Below, one piece after another: positions 1 to 7,792 of a DNA stretch of 64,000 nt. Source of the stretch: an uncultured Caulobacter sp. (GTDB lineage: Bacteria; Pseudomonadota; Alphaproteobacteria; Caulobacterales; Caulobacteraceae); NCBI RefSeq assembly GCF_947036865.1, contig NZ_CAMQSF010000001.1:248001-312000 (forward strand). Direction: 5' to 3'. Under the pieces are notes generated by a model. It did no database searches and had not been told where the DNA came from. It worked only from the letters and a program-made list of their open reading frames with translations. Within the stretch, counting starts at the first letter, position 1. Each line of letters opens with the position of its first letter. The position numbers and the translations under genes are program-made.

Positions 1-28
1 CCTTCGAAAATCGCGAGATCAGGGTCAT
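1..28 (-). CDS. Start of an unidentified gene (partial)
   Basis: Only the first nine codons lie in the window (MTLISRFSK). The start is supported by a GGAGGA Shine-Dalgarno at 36-41, seven bases before the ATG, and by the position just downstream of the XRE regulator gene on the same strand. It is probably the third gene of that operon. No function can be inferred from nine residues. An ATG six bases further upstream sits too close to the ribosome binding site. Confidence 0.5.
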
Positions 29-55
29 GGACATGTCCTCCGAACAGGCGGGCCC

Positions 56-250
56 TCAGGCCTCGTCCTGAAAGATGGCTTCGATCGGCTGCTCGAACAG
101 GCGGGCGATCCGGAAGGCCAGCGGCAGGCTGGGATCGTACTTGCCCGTCTCGAGCGCGTTGATGGTCTGGCGGGAAACCTGGAGCTTGTCGGCGAGGTCG
201 GCCTGACTCCAGTCGCGCTCGGCGCGCAGGACCTTCAGGCGGTTCTTCAT
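56..250 (-). CDS. Small XRE-family transcriptional regulator
   Basis: A 64-residue protein that is almost entirely one Cro/C1-type helix-turn-helix (roughly residues 5-58, with SQADLADKLQVSRQTINALE as recognition region). Proteins of this size (YozG/HipB-like) are DNA-binding dimers without a ligand domain. The start ATG overlaps the stop of the upstream membrane-protein gene (TCA/CAT overlap at 247-250), so the two are translationally coupled. This pairing of a mini-XRE regulator with a small membrane protein is common in bacteria; the regulator usually controls its own operon. The palindrome at 856-873 is the obvious candidate operator. Confidence 0.85.
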   Translation of the reverse strand: MKNRLKVLRAERDWSQADLADKLQVSRQTINALETGKYDPSLPLAFRIARLFEQPIEAIFQDEA

Positions 251-834
251 TGGTACCGCCGCCGGATCAGGGGTTGGCTCACGCCCCAGGCGAGGCAGAA
301 CAACGGGAACACCAGGAAGAGCGGCGGCGCGGGCACGACCTGGGCGTTGCTCAGGAAGCCCCAGACCGTCGTCAGCGCCAGGACGACGCCCAGCCCCCAC
401 AGCATCGCCTCGACGTGCACGGCCCGCTCGAACTCGTCGGGCTCCTCCTTCAGATAGAGACCCATGACGACCAGCACGCCCAGGATCGGGATGGCCGGCG
501 CCGCGGCCACGATCCACAGCAGCGGACCGGTCAGCGCGCCGCCGCGCAGCAGGGCCAGGGAGCCCATCAGCGCCACGCAATAGGCCAGCATCGCGCCGGC
601 CAGCCTGCGCCGATAACGCCGCATCGCCGGTCCGATCCGCCCCGCCTTCAGGCGCGAGGAGCCGACAAAGACATAGGCCATGTAGGCGACGAACCAGACG
701 CCCATGGCGACCAGCATAGCGGCCCCCTTCAGCGCATGGGAGAAGGCGAGGCCGAACGGGATGGCCGACAGGGCGGCGGCGCCGGCGAAGAACAGCGCCC
801 ATCTCGGCCACGTAGGCTTCACGGCATCCGACAT
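247..834 (-). CDS. Multi-pass membrane protein coupled to an XRE regulator
   Basis: 195 residues with about five to six hydrophobic segments (for example near residues 13-30, 38-57, 80-100, 105-125, 150-165 and 172-188) and a basic C-terminus, so an inner-membrane protein. I recognise no enzymatic motif. I chose the ATG at 834, which is preceded by a GGAGGG ribosome binding site; an in-frame TTG two codons upstream is possible but has worse spacing. The next gene (XRE regulator) starts inside its stop codon. Membrane proteins paired this way are usually uncharacterised. Function unknown. Confidence 0.8.
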   Translation of the reverse strand: MSDAVKPTWPRWALFFAGAAALSAIPFGLAFSHALKGAAMLVAMGVWFVAYMAYVFVGSSRLKAGRIGPAMRRYRRRLAGAMLAYCVALMGSLALLRGGALTGPLLWIVAAAPAIPILGVLVVMGLYLKEEPDEFERAVHVEAMLWGLGVVLALTTVWGFLSNAQVVPAPPLFLVFPLFCLAWGVSQPLIRRRYQ

Positions 835-855
835 TGACAAGCACCCTCCTCAATT

Positions 856-873
856 TGACAAGGATACTTGTCA
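856..873. promoter_or_regulatory. Perfect 7-4-7 palindrome, candidate XRE operator
   Basis: TGACAAG-GATA-CTTGTCA is a perfect inverted repeat 22 bases upstream of the membrane protein/XRE operon. Further TGACA/TTGTCA half-site copies flank it (around 835-841 and 889-894). A symmetric site directly in front of an autoregulated XRE operon fits an operator. The role is inferred from position and symmetry. Confidence 0.5.
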
Positions 874-931
874 TTCAGAGCGCGCTAGGTGTCAAGCGTG
901 TTTGTCATTTTGTCGGGCATGCCTGACGCCT

Positions 932-1228
932 CTAGGCCGCCTCGCGCCCGAGGAACGGATCGCCGGACGGGCGCTCGCCCGTCACGCCGCGCCAGTGGAC
1001 GGCCTCCAGCCGCTTGAGACCGCGGCCCCAAGCGCGGGGACCGCGGCGGGTGACCACCTCCCAGCCATAGCGCGAGAACCGGTCGCCGAAGTCGGACCAG
1101 CGGATCACCCGCCCCTCGCCGTCCTGACGCCAGACGGCCTTGTCGCAGCCGGGGATCCGGGCGCACCGCTCCCAGGCCTCGACGCGGCCTTGCAGGATCA
1201 CGAAGGGATCTTGAGTAAGACGGAGCAT
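932..1228 (-). CDS. Small conserved-looking hypothetical protein
   Basis: 98 residues, rich in Trp and Arg, without signal peptide or membrane segment. It contains a CARIPGCDKAVWRQDGEG stretch whose two cysteines might bind metal, but no family is recognised. The reading frame is supported by a GGGAGG ribosome binding site six bases before the ATG. A shorter frame on the same strand (885-1166) lacks this support. It stands alone between the XRE operon and dcd. Confidence 0.55.
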   Translation of the reverse strand: MLRLTQDPFVILQGRVEAWERCARIPGCDKAVWRQDGEGRVIRWSDFGDRFSRYGWEVVTRRGPRAWGRGLKRLEAVHWRGVTGERPSGDPFLGREAA

Positions 1229-1389
1229 GGCGGCCTCCCGGGAGCGTTCAGCGTCCTCGAAGCCACGCGGGTGAGTCGCCGGGCTCGCGAGAACGGCCCC
1301 AGGATTTGTGCATCAGCACTCAGTGTCCACTAGATGTGGTGCGGCGGGTTGCCGCGCGGCGCCGGGTGCGACAGGCGCCGACGGGTCCG

Positions 1390-2415
1390 TCAGGACCAGG
1401 CCTTGAAGTGCTTGGACAGTTTCAGCCCCTGACGCTGATAGTGCGAGCCGCCCTCGCCGTAGAGGCGCTCCGGACGGGCCGTCAGCGGTTCGTAGACCAG
1501 CCGGGCCACCGTCTGACCGTCCTCCAGAAGGAACGGCGTCTCGTGGCTGCGCACCTCCAGCACGCCCTTCGAGCCGACCGCGGCGGCTTCCTCCGTGCCG
1601 AAGCCGGGATCGAAGAAGCCGGCATAATGGACGCGGAACTCGCCCACCGACGGGTCGATCGGCGTCATCTCGGCGGCCTCGAGGGCGGGGATCTCGATGT
1701 CGTCCTTGGAGGCCAGGATATAGAACTCGCCCGGATCCAGCAGCAGTTCGCCGTGACGCGCCTCCAGCGGCTCCCAGAAATCGCGGGGATCGTGGCCGTC
1801 CTCGTGGTCGAGGTCGATGACCCCGGCGTGGCGGCGTCCCCGGAAGCCGACGACGCCGGTATCGGGCATCAGGTCGACGCCGACGCTGCGGGTGGCCAGC
1901 TTGGCGGGCTCGCCGCGCTTCAGGCGCAACTGGTTCAGGCGGGTGCCGGCGCGGACCAGCACCGAGAAGGTCTGCGGCGCGATCTCGATATAGAGCGGCC
2001 CCGTATAGCCGGCGTCGACGTCGTCGAAGGCGCGCGAGTGGTCGGTCAACAGGCGCACGAACACGTCGACGCGGCCGGTCGAGCTCTTGGGATTGCCGCG
2101 CGCCGACACGGTCATCGGCAGGGCCAGGCGCTCCTGGATCTCGGCGATGTAGACGCAGCCCTTCTCCAGCACGGCGCCCTTGGTCAGGTCCAGCTCGTGC
2201 ATGGCCACGTCCTTCAGGCGCTCGGGCACCTTGCGGGTCAGGCCCGGGAGGAACGAAGCGCGGATGCGCCAGGCGCGCGCGCCCAGCCGCAGATCGAGGC
2301 TGGCGGGCTGCACCTGGTCGGCGTCGAATGGCGTGGCCGAGGTGATCGCGTCCTGGGCGATCAGGTCCTCGATGGTCTGACAGGGAAGAATCCCCGCGGC
2401 ATGGGCGTCGGTCAT
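1390..2415 (-). CDS. dcd: 2'-deoxycytidine 5'-triphosphate deaminase, long alphaproteobacterial form
   Basis: 341 residues from the ATG at 2415; an in-frame TTG at 2451 would add 12 residues. Dcd deaminates dCTP to dUTP, feeding dTTP synthesis. The dUTPase/Dcd fold is visible in SARGNPKSSTGRVDVFVRLL (about 112-131), the equivalent of the phosphate-binding motif, and in AGYTGPLYIEI further on. At about 340 residues it is nearly twice E. coli Dcd (193 aa) and seems to carry two related beta-rich halves, as usual in alphaproteobacteria. It is divergent from metZ, with repeat elements in between. The family call is firm; dCTP specificity is taken from the family. Confidence 0.88.
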   Translation of the reverse strand: MTDAHAAGILPCQTIEDLIAQDAITSATPFDADQVQPASLDLRLGARAWRIRASFLPGLTRKVPERLKDVAMHELDLTKGAVLEKGCVYIAEIQERLALPMTVSARGNPKSSTGRVDVFVRLLTDHSRAFDDVDAGYTGPLYIEIAPQTFSVLVRAGTRLNQLRLKRGEPAKLATRSVGVDLMPDTGVVGFRGRRHAGVIDLDHEDGHDPRDFWEPLEARHGELLLDPGEFYILASKDDIEIPALEAAEMTPIDPSVGEFRVHYAGFFDPGFGTEEAAAVGSKGVLEVRSHETPFLLEDGQTVARLVYEPLTARPERLYGEGGSHYQRQGLKLSKHFKAWS

Positions 2416-2470
2416 CGGCGGGACACTCGCCAAACCCGGCCGCAAAGGCAAGGCGGCAAGGACCTCGGGC

Positions 2471-2505
2471 TCGCCCGTGACAATATGATTTTCGCCCGTG
2501 ACAAT
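2471..2505. promoter_or_regulatory. Two 14-bp direct repeats between dcd and metZ
   Basis: TCGCCCGTGACAAT occurs at 2471-2484 and again, identical, at 2492-2505. The copies are 21 bp apart (two helical turns), within the divergent dcd-metZ intergenic region. Identical sites on the same DNA face suggest a regulator binding in tandem, but no known box is recognised. Confidence 0.4.
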
Positions 2506-2590
2506 TCTCCGGTCGCGGAAGAGGCGTTCGCGCTTGACCCAGACCCCCTCCCCGCCCTCTATGCCCGCGGTTCAAGCGTAGGAGCAGCCG

Positions 2591-3775
2591 GTGGCCGAGG
2601 ATCCGAAAGACTGGGACGTCGCGACGAAGCTCATCCGAGGCGGCATCGCGCGCTCGCAGTTCATGGAGACCGCCGAGGCGCTCTACCTGACCCAGGGCTT
2701 CACCTATGACAGCGCCGAGGGCGCCGACCGCCGCTTCGCCGGCGAGGACCCGGGCTTCGTCTATTCGCGGTTCAACAACCCGACCGTGAAGATGTTCGAG
2801 GACCGCCTGGCGCTGCTCGAAGGCGCCGAGGTCTGCCGCGCCCAGGCGACCGGCATGGCCTCGATCCACGCGTCCCTGATGGGCCTGGTCCGCGCGGGCG
2901 ACCACGTGGTGGCCGGGCGGGCGCTGTTCGGCTCGTGCCGCTGGATCGTCAGCGAATGGCTGCCGCGCTTCGGCGTCGAAACGACCTTCGTCGACGCCAC
3001 CGATCTTCGCGAATGGGAAGCGGCGATGCGGCCCAACACCAAGGCCGTGCTGATCGAGACGCCGTCGAACCCGGTGCTGGAGATCACTGACATCCGCGCG
3101 GTGTCCGAACTGGCCCACGCGGTCGGCGCCAAGGTGATCGTCGACAATGTCTTCGCCACCCCGATCTTTCAGAAGCCGCTGGAGCTGGGCGCGGACGTGG
3201 TCGTCTATTCGGCCACCAAGCACATCGACGGCCAGGGCCGCGTGCTGGGCGGGGCCATCCTGACCAGCGAGGCGATCAACGAGGAGTTCTATCGCGACAG
3301 CCTGCGCCACACCGGCCCCTCGCTGTCGCCGTTCAACGCCTGGGTGTTGCTGAAGGGCTTGGAAACCCTCGACCTGCGCGTCCGCCGCCAGGCCGACACC
3401 GCCGCCGCCTTGGCCGACGTGATCGCCGAGCACAGGAAGGTGGAGAAGGTCCTCTATCCCTTCCGCGCCGACCACCCGGGCTACAACGTCGCCAAGACCC
3501 AGATGACCGGCGGCGGCACGGTGATCGCCCTGGACCTCGGCACGCGAGAGGCCGCCTTCAAGTTCCTGAACGCGCTGGAGATCGTCGACATCTCCAACAA
3601 TCTGGGCGACGCCAAGTCGATGGCGACCCACCCGCCGACCACGACCCACCGCTCGGTCCCCGAAGCCGACCGCCCGTCGCTGGGCGTGACCGAAGGCGGC
3701 GTGCGCCTGTCCGTGGGCCTGGAAAGCCTGGCCGATCTGACCCGAGACGTGACCCGTGCGCTCGATCAGGCGTGA
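2591..3775 (+). CDS. metZ: O-succinylhomoserine sulfhydrylase
   Basis: 394-residue Cys/Met-metabolism PLP enzyme. It condenses O-succinylhomoserine with sulfide to give homocysteine in methionine synthesis. The PLP lysine is Lys210 in SATKHIDGQGR. Other family marks are YSRFNNPT (58-65), GMASIHASL (88-96) and ETPSNPVLEI (156-165). The GQGR after the lysine is typical of MetZ rather than MetB/MetC. The start is a GTG with TAGGAGC upstream. apaG follows with almost no gap and is probably co-transcribed. Confidence 0.93.
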   Translation: MAEDPKDWDVATKLIRGGIARSQFMETAEALYLTQGFTYDSAEGADRRFAGEDPGFVYSRFNNPTVKMFEDRLALLEGAEVCRAQATGMASIHASLMGLVRAGDHVVAGRALFGSCRWIVSEWLPRFGVETTFVDATDLREWEAAMRPNTKAVLIETPSNPVLEITDIRAVSELAHAVGAKVIVDNVFATPIFQKPLELGADVVVYSATKHIDGQGRVLGGAILTSEAINEEFYRDSLRHTGPSLSPFNAWVLLKGLETLDLRVRRQADTAAALADVIAEHRKVEKVLYPFRADHPGYNVAKTQMTGGGTVIALDLGTREAAFKFLNALEIVDISNNLGDAKSMATHPPTTTHRSVPEADRPSLGVTEGGVRLSVGLESLADLTRDVTRALDQA

Positions 3776-3788
3776 GACCTCCCCGCCG

Positions 3789-4220
3789 ATGCAGCGGATG
3801 CGCCGGCGTCGCGGCCACGACGCCTCGGCCTACGAGGCGCGGACGCGCGACATCCTCGTGCGGGTCTTCCCGACCTACGCCCACGAGGAGTCCTCGCCCG
3901 AGCAGGGCCTCTATCTGTGGTCCTACACCGTCGAGATCGAGAACCACGGCGAGGAGACCGTGACCCTGATCGCGCGCCGCTGGACCATCACCGACGGCTT
4001 CAACCGCGTGAACGAGGTCGAGGGCAGCGGCGTCGTGGGCGAACAGCCGGAGCTGAAGCCGCGCGAGGCCTTCCGCTACGTCTCCAACTGCCCCCTGCCG
4101 ACACCCTCGGGCGCGATGCGGGGCAGCTATCAGATGGTCACCGACGAGGGCGACCTGTTCGACGTCGAGATTCCCGAGTTCTCGCTGCACATGCCCGGCG
4201 CGGCGCTGAAGCTGAACTGA
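3789..4220 (+). CDS. apaG: ApaG protein
   Basis: 143 residues from this ATG; a GTG at 3756 overlapping the metZ stop would give 154, and the ribosome binding sites do not decide. The conserved ApaG fold (fibronectin-III-like beta sandwich) starts at YEARTRDILVRVFPTY and includes the family hallmark EGSGVVGEQPELKPREAFRY (about 76-95). ApaG is linked to cobalt/magnesium tolerance in enterobacteria and resembles FBXO3-type domains; its biochemical role is unclear. It lies 13 bp after metZ and is convergent with hslO. Confidence 0.92.
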   Translation: MQRMRRRRGHDASAYEARTRDILVRVFPTYAHEESSPEQGLYLWSYTVEIENHGEETVTLIARRWTITDGFNRVNEVEGSGVVGEQPELKPREAFRYVSNCPLPTPSGAMRGSYQMVTDEGDLFDVEIPEFSLHMPGAALKLN

Positions 4221-4221
4221 G

Positions 4222-4244
4222 CGCCGCCTTTCCGCCGGGCGGCG
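4222..4244. terminator. Hairpin between convergent apaG and hslO
   Basis: CGCCGCC and GGCGGCG form a perfect 7-bp GC stem with a 9-base loop, directly in the 27-bp gap between the two stop codons. No T-run follows on either strand, so it is only a probable bidirectional terminator. Confidence 0.4.
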
Positions 4245-4247
4245 TCC

Positions 4248-5159
4248 TCAGGCGGCTTCAGGCGGCTCCAGCTTGTAGACCCGCGAGCAATACTCGCACG
4301 TCACATGGATCTTGCCGTCGGGCTCGATCATTTCGGCCACTTCCTCGGCCGAAAACGAGTCCATTACCACGCCGATGCGATCCTCGTTGCAGCGGCAGAA
4401 GGCCCGTAGCGGCTTTTCGTCCAGCAGGCGCACGCCGTCCTCGTTGAACAGACGCCACAGCAGGGTCGGGGTCGAGACCGTGGGATCGATCAGTTCGTCC
4501 TCGCCGGTGGTCTCGAACAGCGCCTGCACGTGGGTCCAGGCGTCCTGGGTGTCGCCGCGCGCCTGATCGCCGGCGATGACCTGGATCAGGATGCCGCCGG
4601 CGCGCCACTGGGCGCCCTCGCCCGTGTCGACCTGGCCGACGGCCAGGCGGATGCGGGTCGGGGTCTGTTCCGACTGGGCGAAGTACTGCTCGGCGCACAG
4701 GGCCAGGGTCTCGCCCTCGATCGGCGTCACGCCCTGATAGCGGTCCATGTCCGGCCCCTGGTCGAGGGTCATGATGAACACGCCGCCGCCCAGCAGGGTC
4801 TTTGCCCCCGGACGGGCGAAGCCCTCCGAAACCGCCGCCACCTCGTCCGGATCGAACCGGCAATAGCCGCGCAGGCCGCCGGACGTGTCGTAGTCGACCA
4901 CGACATAGCGCACCGGGCCGTCGCCCTGGGCCTGGATGATCAGCCGGCCGTCGAACTTCAGGCTGGATCCGACCAGCGCCGCCAGGGCGCAGGCCTCGCC
5001 CAGCAGGTTGGCGACGGGCTCGGGATAGGCGTGGCGGGTCAGCACCTCGTCGACGGCGGCGCCGAGGCGGACCACGCGGCCGCGCACGGGCAGCCCCTCG
5101 ATCTGGAACGCGGAAACGACGTCGTCGAGGACGCGGGTGTTGGGGGCGATGTCGGTCAT
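4248..5159 (-). CDS. hslO: Redox-regulated chaperone Hsp33
   Basis: 303 residues, the usual Hsp33 length. Hsp33 is a cytosolic holdase activated by oxidation of a zinc centre. The four zinc cysteines are present: a CxC (FCRCNED, about residues 255/257) and a CxxC (CEYC, about 288/291), in the family order. The N-terminal core contains ALVGSSLKFDGRLIIQAQGDGP, and GGVFIMTLDQGP follows. It is convergent with apaG and lies downstream of argF on the same strand. Confidence 0.95.
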   Translation of the reverse strand: MTDIAPNTRVLDDVVSAFQIEGLPVRGRVVRLGAAVDEVLTRHAYPEPVANLLGEACALAALVGSSLKFDGRLIIQAQGDGPVRYVVVDYDTSGGLRGYCRFDPDEVAAVSEGFARPGAKTLLGGGVFIMTLDQGPDMDRYQGVTPIEGETLALCAEQYFAQSEQTPTRIRLAVGQVDTGEGAQWRAGGILIQVIAGDQARGDTQDAWTHVQALFETTGEDELIDPTVSTPTLLWRLFNEDGVRLLDEKPLRAFCRCNEDRIGVVMDSFSAEEVAEMIEPDGKIHVTCEYCSRVYKLEPPEAA

Positions 5160-5332
5160 GGGGTGGCTAGATAAGCGGTCCGCGCGAAATTGCGAGCCCG
5201 TTCGTCGCCGCCGCGCCGCGACGCGCGGTCTCTAGATCGGGTACGCCCAGGCATCCGGGTTCTTGCGGGCCCCGGCGATTCGCCCGACGCCATGATCGTT
5301 CCGCCGCTCTTGCCCATACGCGGCGGGACGGT

Positions 5333-5363
5333 CGGCCGGCGCTTTCCAACCGGGCGCCGGCCG
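5333..5363 (-). terminator. Hairpin after argF
   Basis: CGGCCGGCGC and GCGCCGGCCG give a perfect 10-bp stem with an 11-base loop just after the argF stop. There is no U-tract, so termination is likely but not certain. Apart from this, nothing else is seen in the 211-bp hslO-argF gap. Confidence 0.4.
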
Positions 5364-5370
5364 GCAACCC

Positions 5371-6306
5371 TCAGCCGATCGCGCCGAAGCACCAGGCCAG
5401 GACCGACTTCTGGGCGTGGATGCGGTTCTCGGCTTCGTCCCAGACCAACGAACGCGGCCCGTCCATCACCGCGTCGGTGACTTCCTCGCCCCGGTGCGCC
5501 GGCAGGCAGTGCAGGAAGACGCCGTTCGCCGCCGCCAGATCCATCAGCTTGTCGTCGACCTGATAGGGCTCCAGCGCGGCCAGGCGCTCGTCATGGTCGG
5601 TGTCGCCCATCGACACCCAGGTGTCGGCCACGACGACGTCGGCGCCGCTGACGGCGGCCTTGACGTCGGTGGTCATGCTGACCTTTCCCCGCAGGCTCTC
5701 GGCCCGCGCCAGGTCGTGCAGGTCGGCGTGATAGACCGCCGGGCAGGCGATCTTCAGCTCGAAGCCCAGCAGCGGCGCGGCGTGGATGAAGCTGGAGCAG
5801 ACATTGTTGCCGTCGCCGACCCAGGCGATGGTCTTGCCGGCGATCGGACCGCGATGCTCCTCGATGGTGAGGATGTCGGCCATGATCTGGCAGGGGTGGC
5901 TCTTGTCGGTCAGGCCGTTGATCACCGGCACCGTCGCCACCTGGGCGAAGCGCTCGACGTCGGCGTGGCTGTTGGCGCGGATCATCACCGCGTCGACCAT
6001 GCGCGAGAGCACCTTGGCGGTGTCCTCGATCGTCTCGCCCCGCCCCAGCTGCATGTCGGAGGCGGTGGAGATGATCGCCGCCCCGCCCAGCTGGCGCATG
6101 GCCGCGTCGAAGGAGAAGCGGGTGCGGGTCGAGTTCTTCTGGAAGATCATCGACAGCACGCGGTCCCTGGCCGGCGCGTCGGCGTCGACCTTGCCCTGGG
6201 GCCAGCCCTTGCGGGCGGCCTTGCGGGCGTGGGCGTCGTCGAGCATCCGGCGCAGGGTGGCGCCGTCCAGCTTCCACAGGTCGATGAAGTGGCGGGGTTG
6301 GGTCAT
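5371..6306 (-). CDS. argF: Ornithine carbamoyltransferase
   Basis: 311 residues from the ATG at 6306. It transfers the carbamoyl group to ornithine to form citrulline in arginine synthesis. The carbamoyl-phosphate motif STRTR is at residues 59-63 ([10 protein letters not shown]), the HPCQ motif appears as [10 protein letters not shown], and the ornithine loop [10 protein letters not shown] is near residue 268. It lies directly downstream of argD on the same strand, so argDF form a biosynthetic operon, although a palindromic repeat sits between them. The frame continues upstream of the ATG but without conserved sequence. Confidence 0.96.
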   Translation of the reverse strand: MTQPRHFIDLWKLDGATLRRMLDDAHARKAARKGWPQGKVDADAPARDRVLSMIFQKNSTRTRFSFDAAMRQLGGAAIISTASDMQLGRGETIEDTAKVLSRMVDAVMIRANSHADVERFAQVATVPVINGLTDKSHPCQIMADILTIEEHRGPIAGKTIAWVGDGNNVCSSFIHAAPLLGFELKIACPAVYHADLHDLARAESLRGKVSMTTDVKAAVSGADVVVADTWVSMGDTDHDERLAALEPYQVDDKLMDLAAANGVFLHCLPAHRGEEVTDAVMDGPRSLVWDEAENRIHAQKSVLAWCFGAIG

Positions 6307-6321
6307 CAGCCTATCCCTGTT

Positions 6322-6408
6322 CCCGCCTCCCCGGCGAAGGCCGGGGCCCAGATACATCCGGGAGGTCAGCGGGCTTGATCTGGGTCCCGGCATTCGCCGG
6401 GAAGACGG
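6322..6408. repeat. Palindromic intergenic repeat, CCCGG..CCGGG family
   Basis: A roughly 31-bp arm at 6322-6353 (CCCGCCTCCCCGGCGAAGG onward) is the imperfect reverse complement of the arm at 6378-6408. It occupies the argD-argF gap and would form a long hairpin in the transcript. Arms of this sort end in GGGxCCCAGAT-like sequence. The element at 9447-9563 has the same plan of two GGGxCCC-bearing arms, although its sequence differs. Confidence 0.7.
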
Positions 6409-6420
6409 AGAAAGAGAGCC

Positions 6421-7638
6421 TTAGGCGGCCGCCTTGGCGCGCGCGGCTTCGCAAGCCTTTTCGAGCTTGGCGATCGCTTCGCTGGCCTCCTCGAGGGTCA
6501 GGTTCAGCGGCGGCAGCAGGCGCACGCAGTTGTCGCCGCCGCCGGCGATCAGCAGATGCTGGTCGCGGGCCAGAACCATGAACTCGCGGTTGTTCGGGAT
6601 CAGCTTGATCCCGATCAGCAGGCCCTTGCCGCGGATGTCGACGATGACGTCCGGGAAGCGGTCCTTCAGGCCGTTCAGCTGCTGGGTGAAGAAGCCGCCG
6701 ACGGTCTTGACGTTGTCGAGCGTCTCTTCGGAGTTGATCAGGTCGAAGGCCGCCTTGCCGACGGCCATGGCCAGCGGGTTGCCGCCGAAGGTCGAGCCGT
6801 GCGCCGCGACGGTCATGCCCTTGGCCGCCTCGGTGGTGGCCAGGCACGCGCCGATCGGGAAGCCGCCGCCCAGGGCCTTGGCCACGCACATGATGTGCGG
6901 CTCGCCGCCCTCGGCCCACTCATAGGCGAAGAGCTTGCCGGTGCGGCCCATGCCGCATTGCACTTCGTCATAGATCAGCAGCACGCCGTGCTCGTCGCAC
7001 AGCTCGCGCAGGCCTTTCAGGCACTGCGGCGGCAGCGCGCGGGCGCCGCCCTCGCCCTGCACCGGCTCGATGATGATCGCCGCCGTCGTCGGGCGGGCGA
7101 TGGCGGCCTTGACCGCCTCGTGGTCGCCGAAGGTCAGCTGCTGGTAGCCCGGCAGCCGCGGCCCGAAGCCGTCGACATAGCTGGGATTGCCCGAGGCGTT
7201 CACGGCCGCGTAGGTGCGGCCGTGGAACGAGCCGTCGAAGCCGTAGATATCGACCCGCTCGGGCTGGCCGTTGGCCGAGTGATACTTGCGCGCGGTCTTC
7301 AGCGCGCACTCGACGGCTTCGGTGCCCGAGTTGGTGAAGAACACCACGTCGGCGAAGGTCGCCGCGCAGATGGCGTCGGCCAGGGCTTCCTGTTCGGGGA
7401 TCCGATAGATGTTCGAGACGTGCCACAGCTTCTCGCCCTGAGTCTTGAGGACCTCGACGAGGGCGGGATGGGCGTGGCCCAGGCCGTTGGTGGCGATGCC
7501 GGCGACGCAGTCCAGATAGTCGCCGCCGTCCGTCGAGAACAGGCGCGCGCCTCGGCCTCGCTCGAACGCCAGCGGGGCGCGGTTGTAGACGCCCATGATG
7601 TGCTGTTGCGAGGAGTTGGACGACGTCGCGGTGCTCAA
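6421..7638 (-). CDS. argD: Acetylornithine/succinyldiaminopimelate aminotransferase
   Basis: 405 residues, class-III PLP aminotransferase, acting in arginine (and possibly lysine) synthesis. Visible motifs are TNSGTEAVECALKTARKYH, EPVQGEGGARAL, IYDEVQCGMGRTG and the PLP-lysine region CVAKALGGGFPIGA. I chose a TTG start at 7638 because a perfect AGGAGG lies seven bases upstream (7646-7651). The frame extends 27 codons further but those overlap a hairpin/T-rich leader. It is followed by argF and preceded on the same strand by an ABC permease. Confidence 0.93.
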   Translation of the reverse strand: MSTATSSNSSQQHIMGVYNRAPLAFERGRGARLFSTDGGDYLDCVAGIATNGLGHAHPALVEVLKTQGEKLWHVSNIYRIPEQEALADAICAATFADVVFFTNSGTEAVECALKTARKYHSANGQPERVDIYGFDGSFHGRTYAAVNASGNPSYVDGFGPRLPGYQQLTFGDHEAVKAAIARPTTAAIIIEPVQGEGGARALPPQCLKGLRELCDEHGVLLIYDEVQCGMGRTGKLFAYEWAEGGEPHIMCVAKALGGGFPIGACLATTEAAKGMTVAAHGSTFGGNPLAMAVGKAAFDLINSEETLDNVKTVGGFFTQQLNGLKDRFPDVIVDIRGKGLLIGIKLIPNNREFMVLARDQHLLIAGGGDNCVRLLPPLNLTLEEASEAIAKLEKACEAARAKAAA

Positions 7639-7665
7639 GACCGGCCCTCCTAAAAGGAAAGAAGC

Positions 7666-7686
7666 CCCCACGCCGTGAGCGAGGGG
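7666..7686 (-). terminator. Hairpin plus pyrimidine run just before argD (terminator or attenuator)
   Basis: On the minus strand CCCCTCGC-tcacg-GCGTGGGG forms an 8-bp stem with one A-A mismatch. It is followed by CTTCTTTCCTTTT and then immediately by the argD ribosome binding site. It could end the ABC-permease transcript or attenuate argDF. No leader peptide rich in Arg codons was seen. Confidence 0.4.
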
Positions 7687-7792
7687 ACCGGAAGGCCGCA
7701 GGTTGTCGCCGCGGAACAAGGTCGTGTCAATCGAAGGCCCATGAAAGCGCTCTGAAATTCGGCGATTTCGGCGCGCGCGCCACAGGCGCCGG

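Noticed and set aside
2416-2590. Possible SAM-II riboswitch before metZ
   Set aside because: Alphaproteobacterial metZ genes often have one, but the conserved pseudoknot elements were not visible in this gap.
1306-2709. Long open frame opposite dcd
   Set aside because: GC-rich antisense shadow with no conserved sequence and low-complexity composition.
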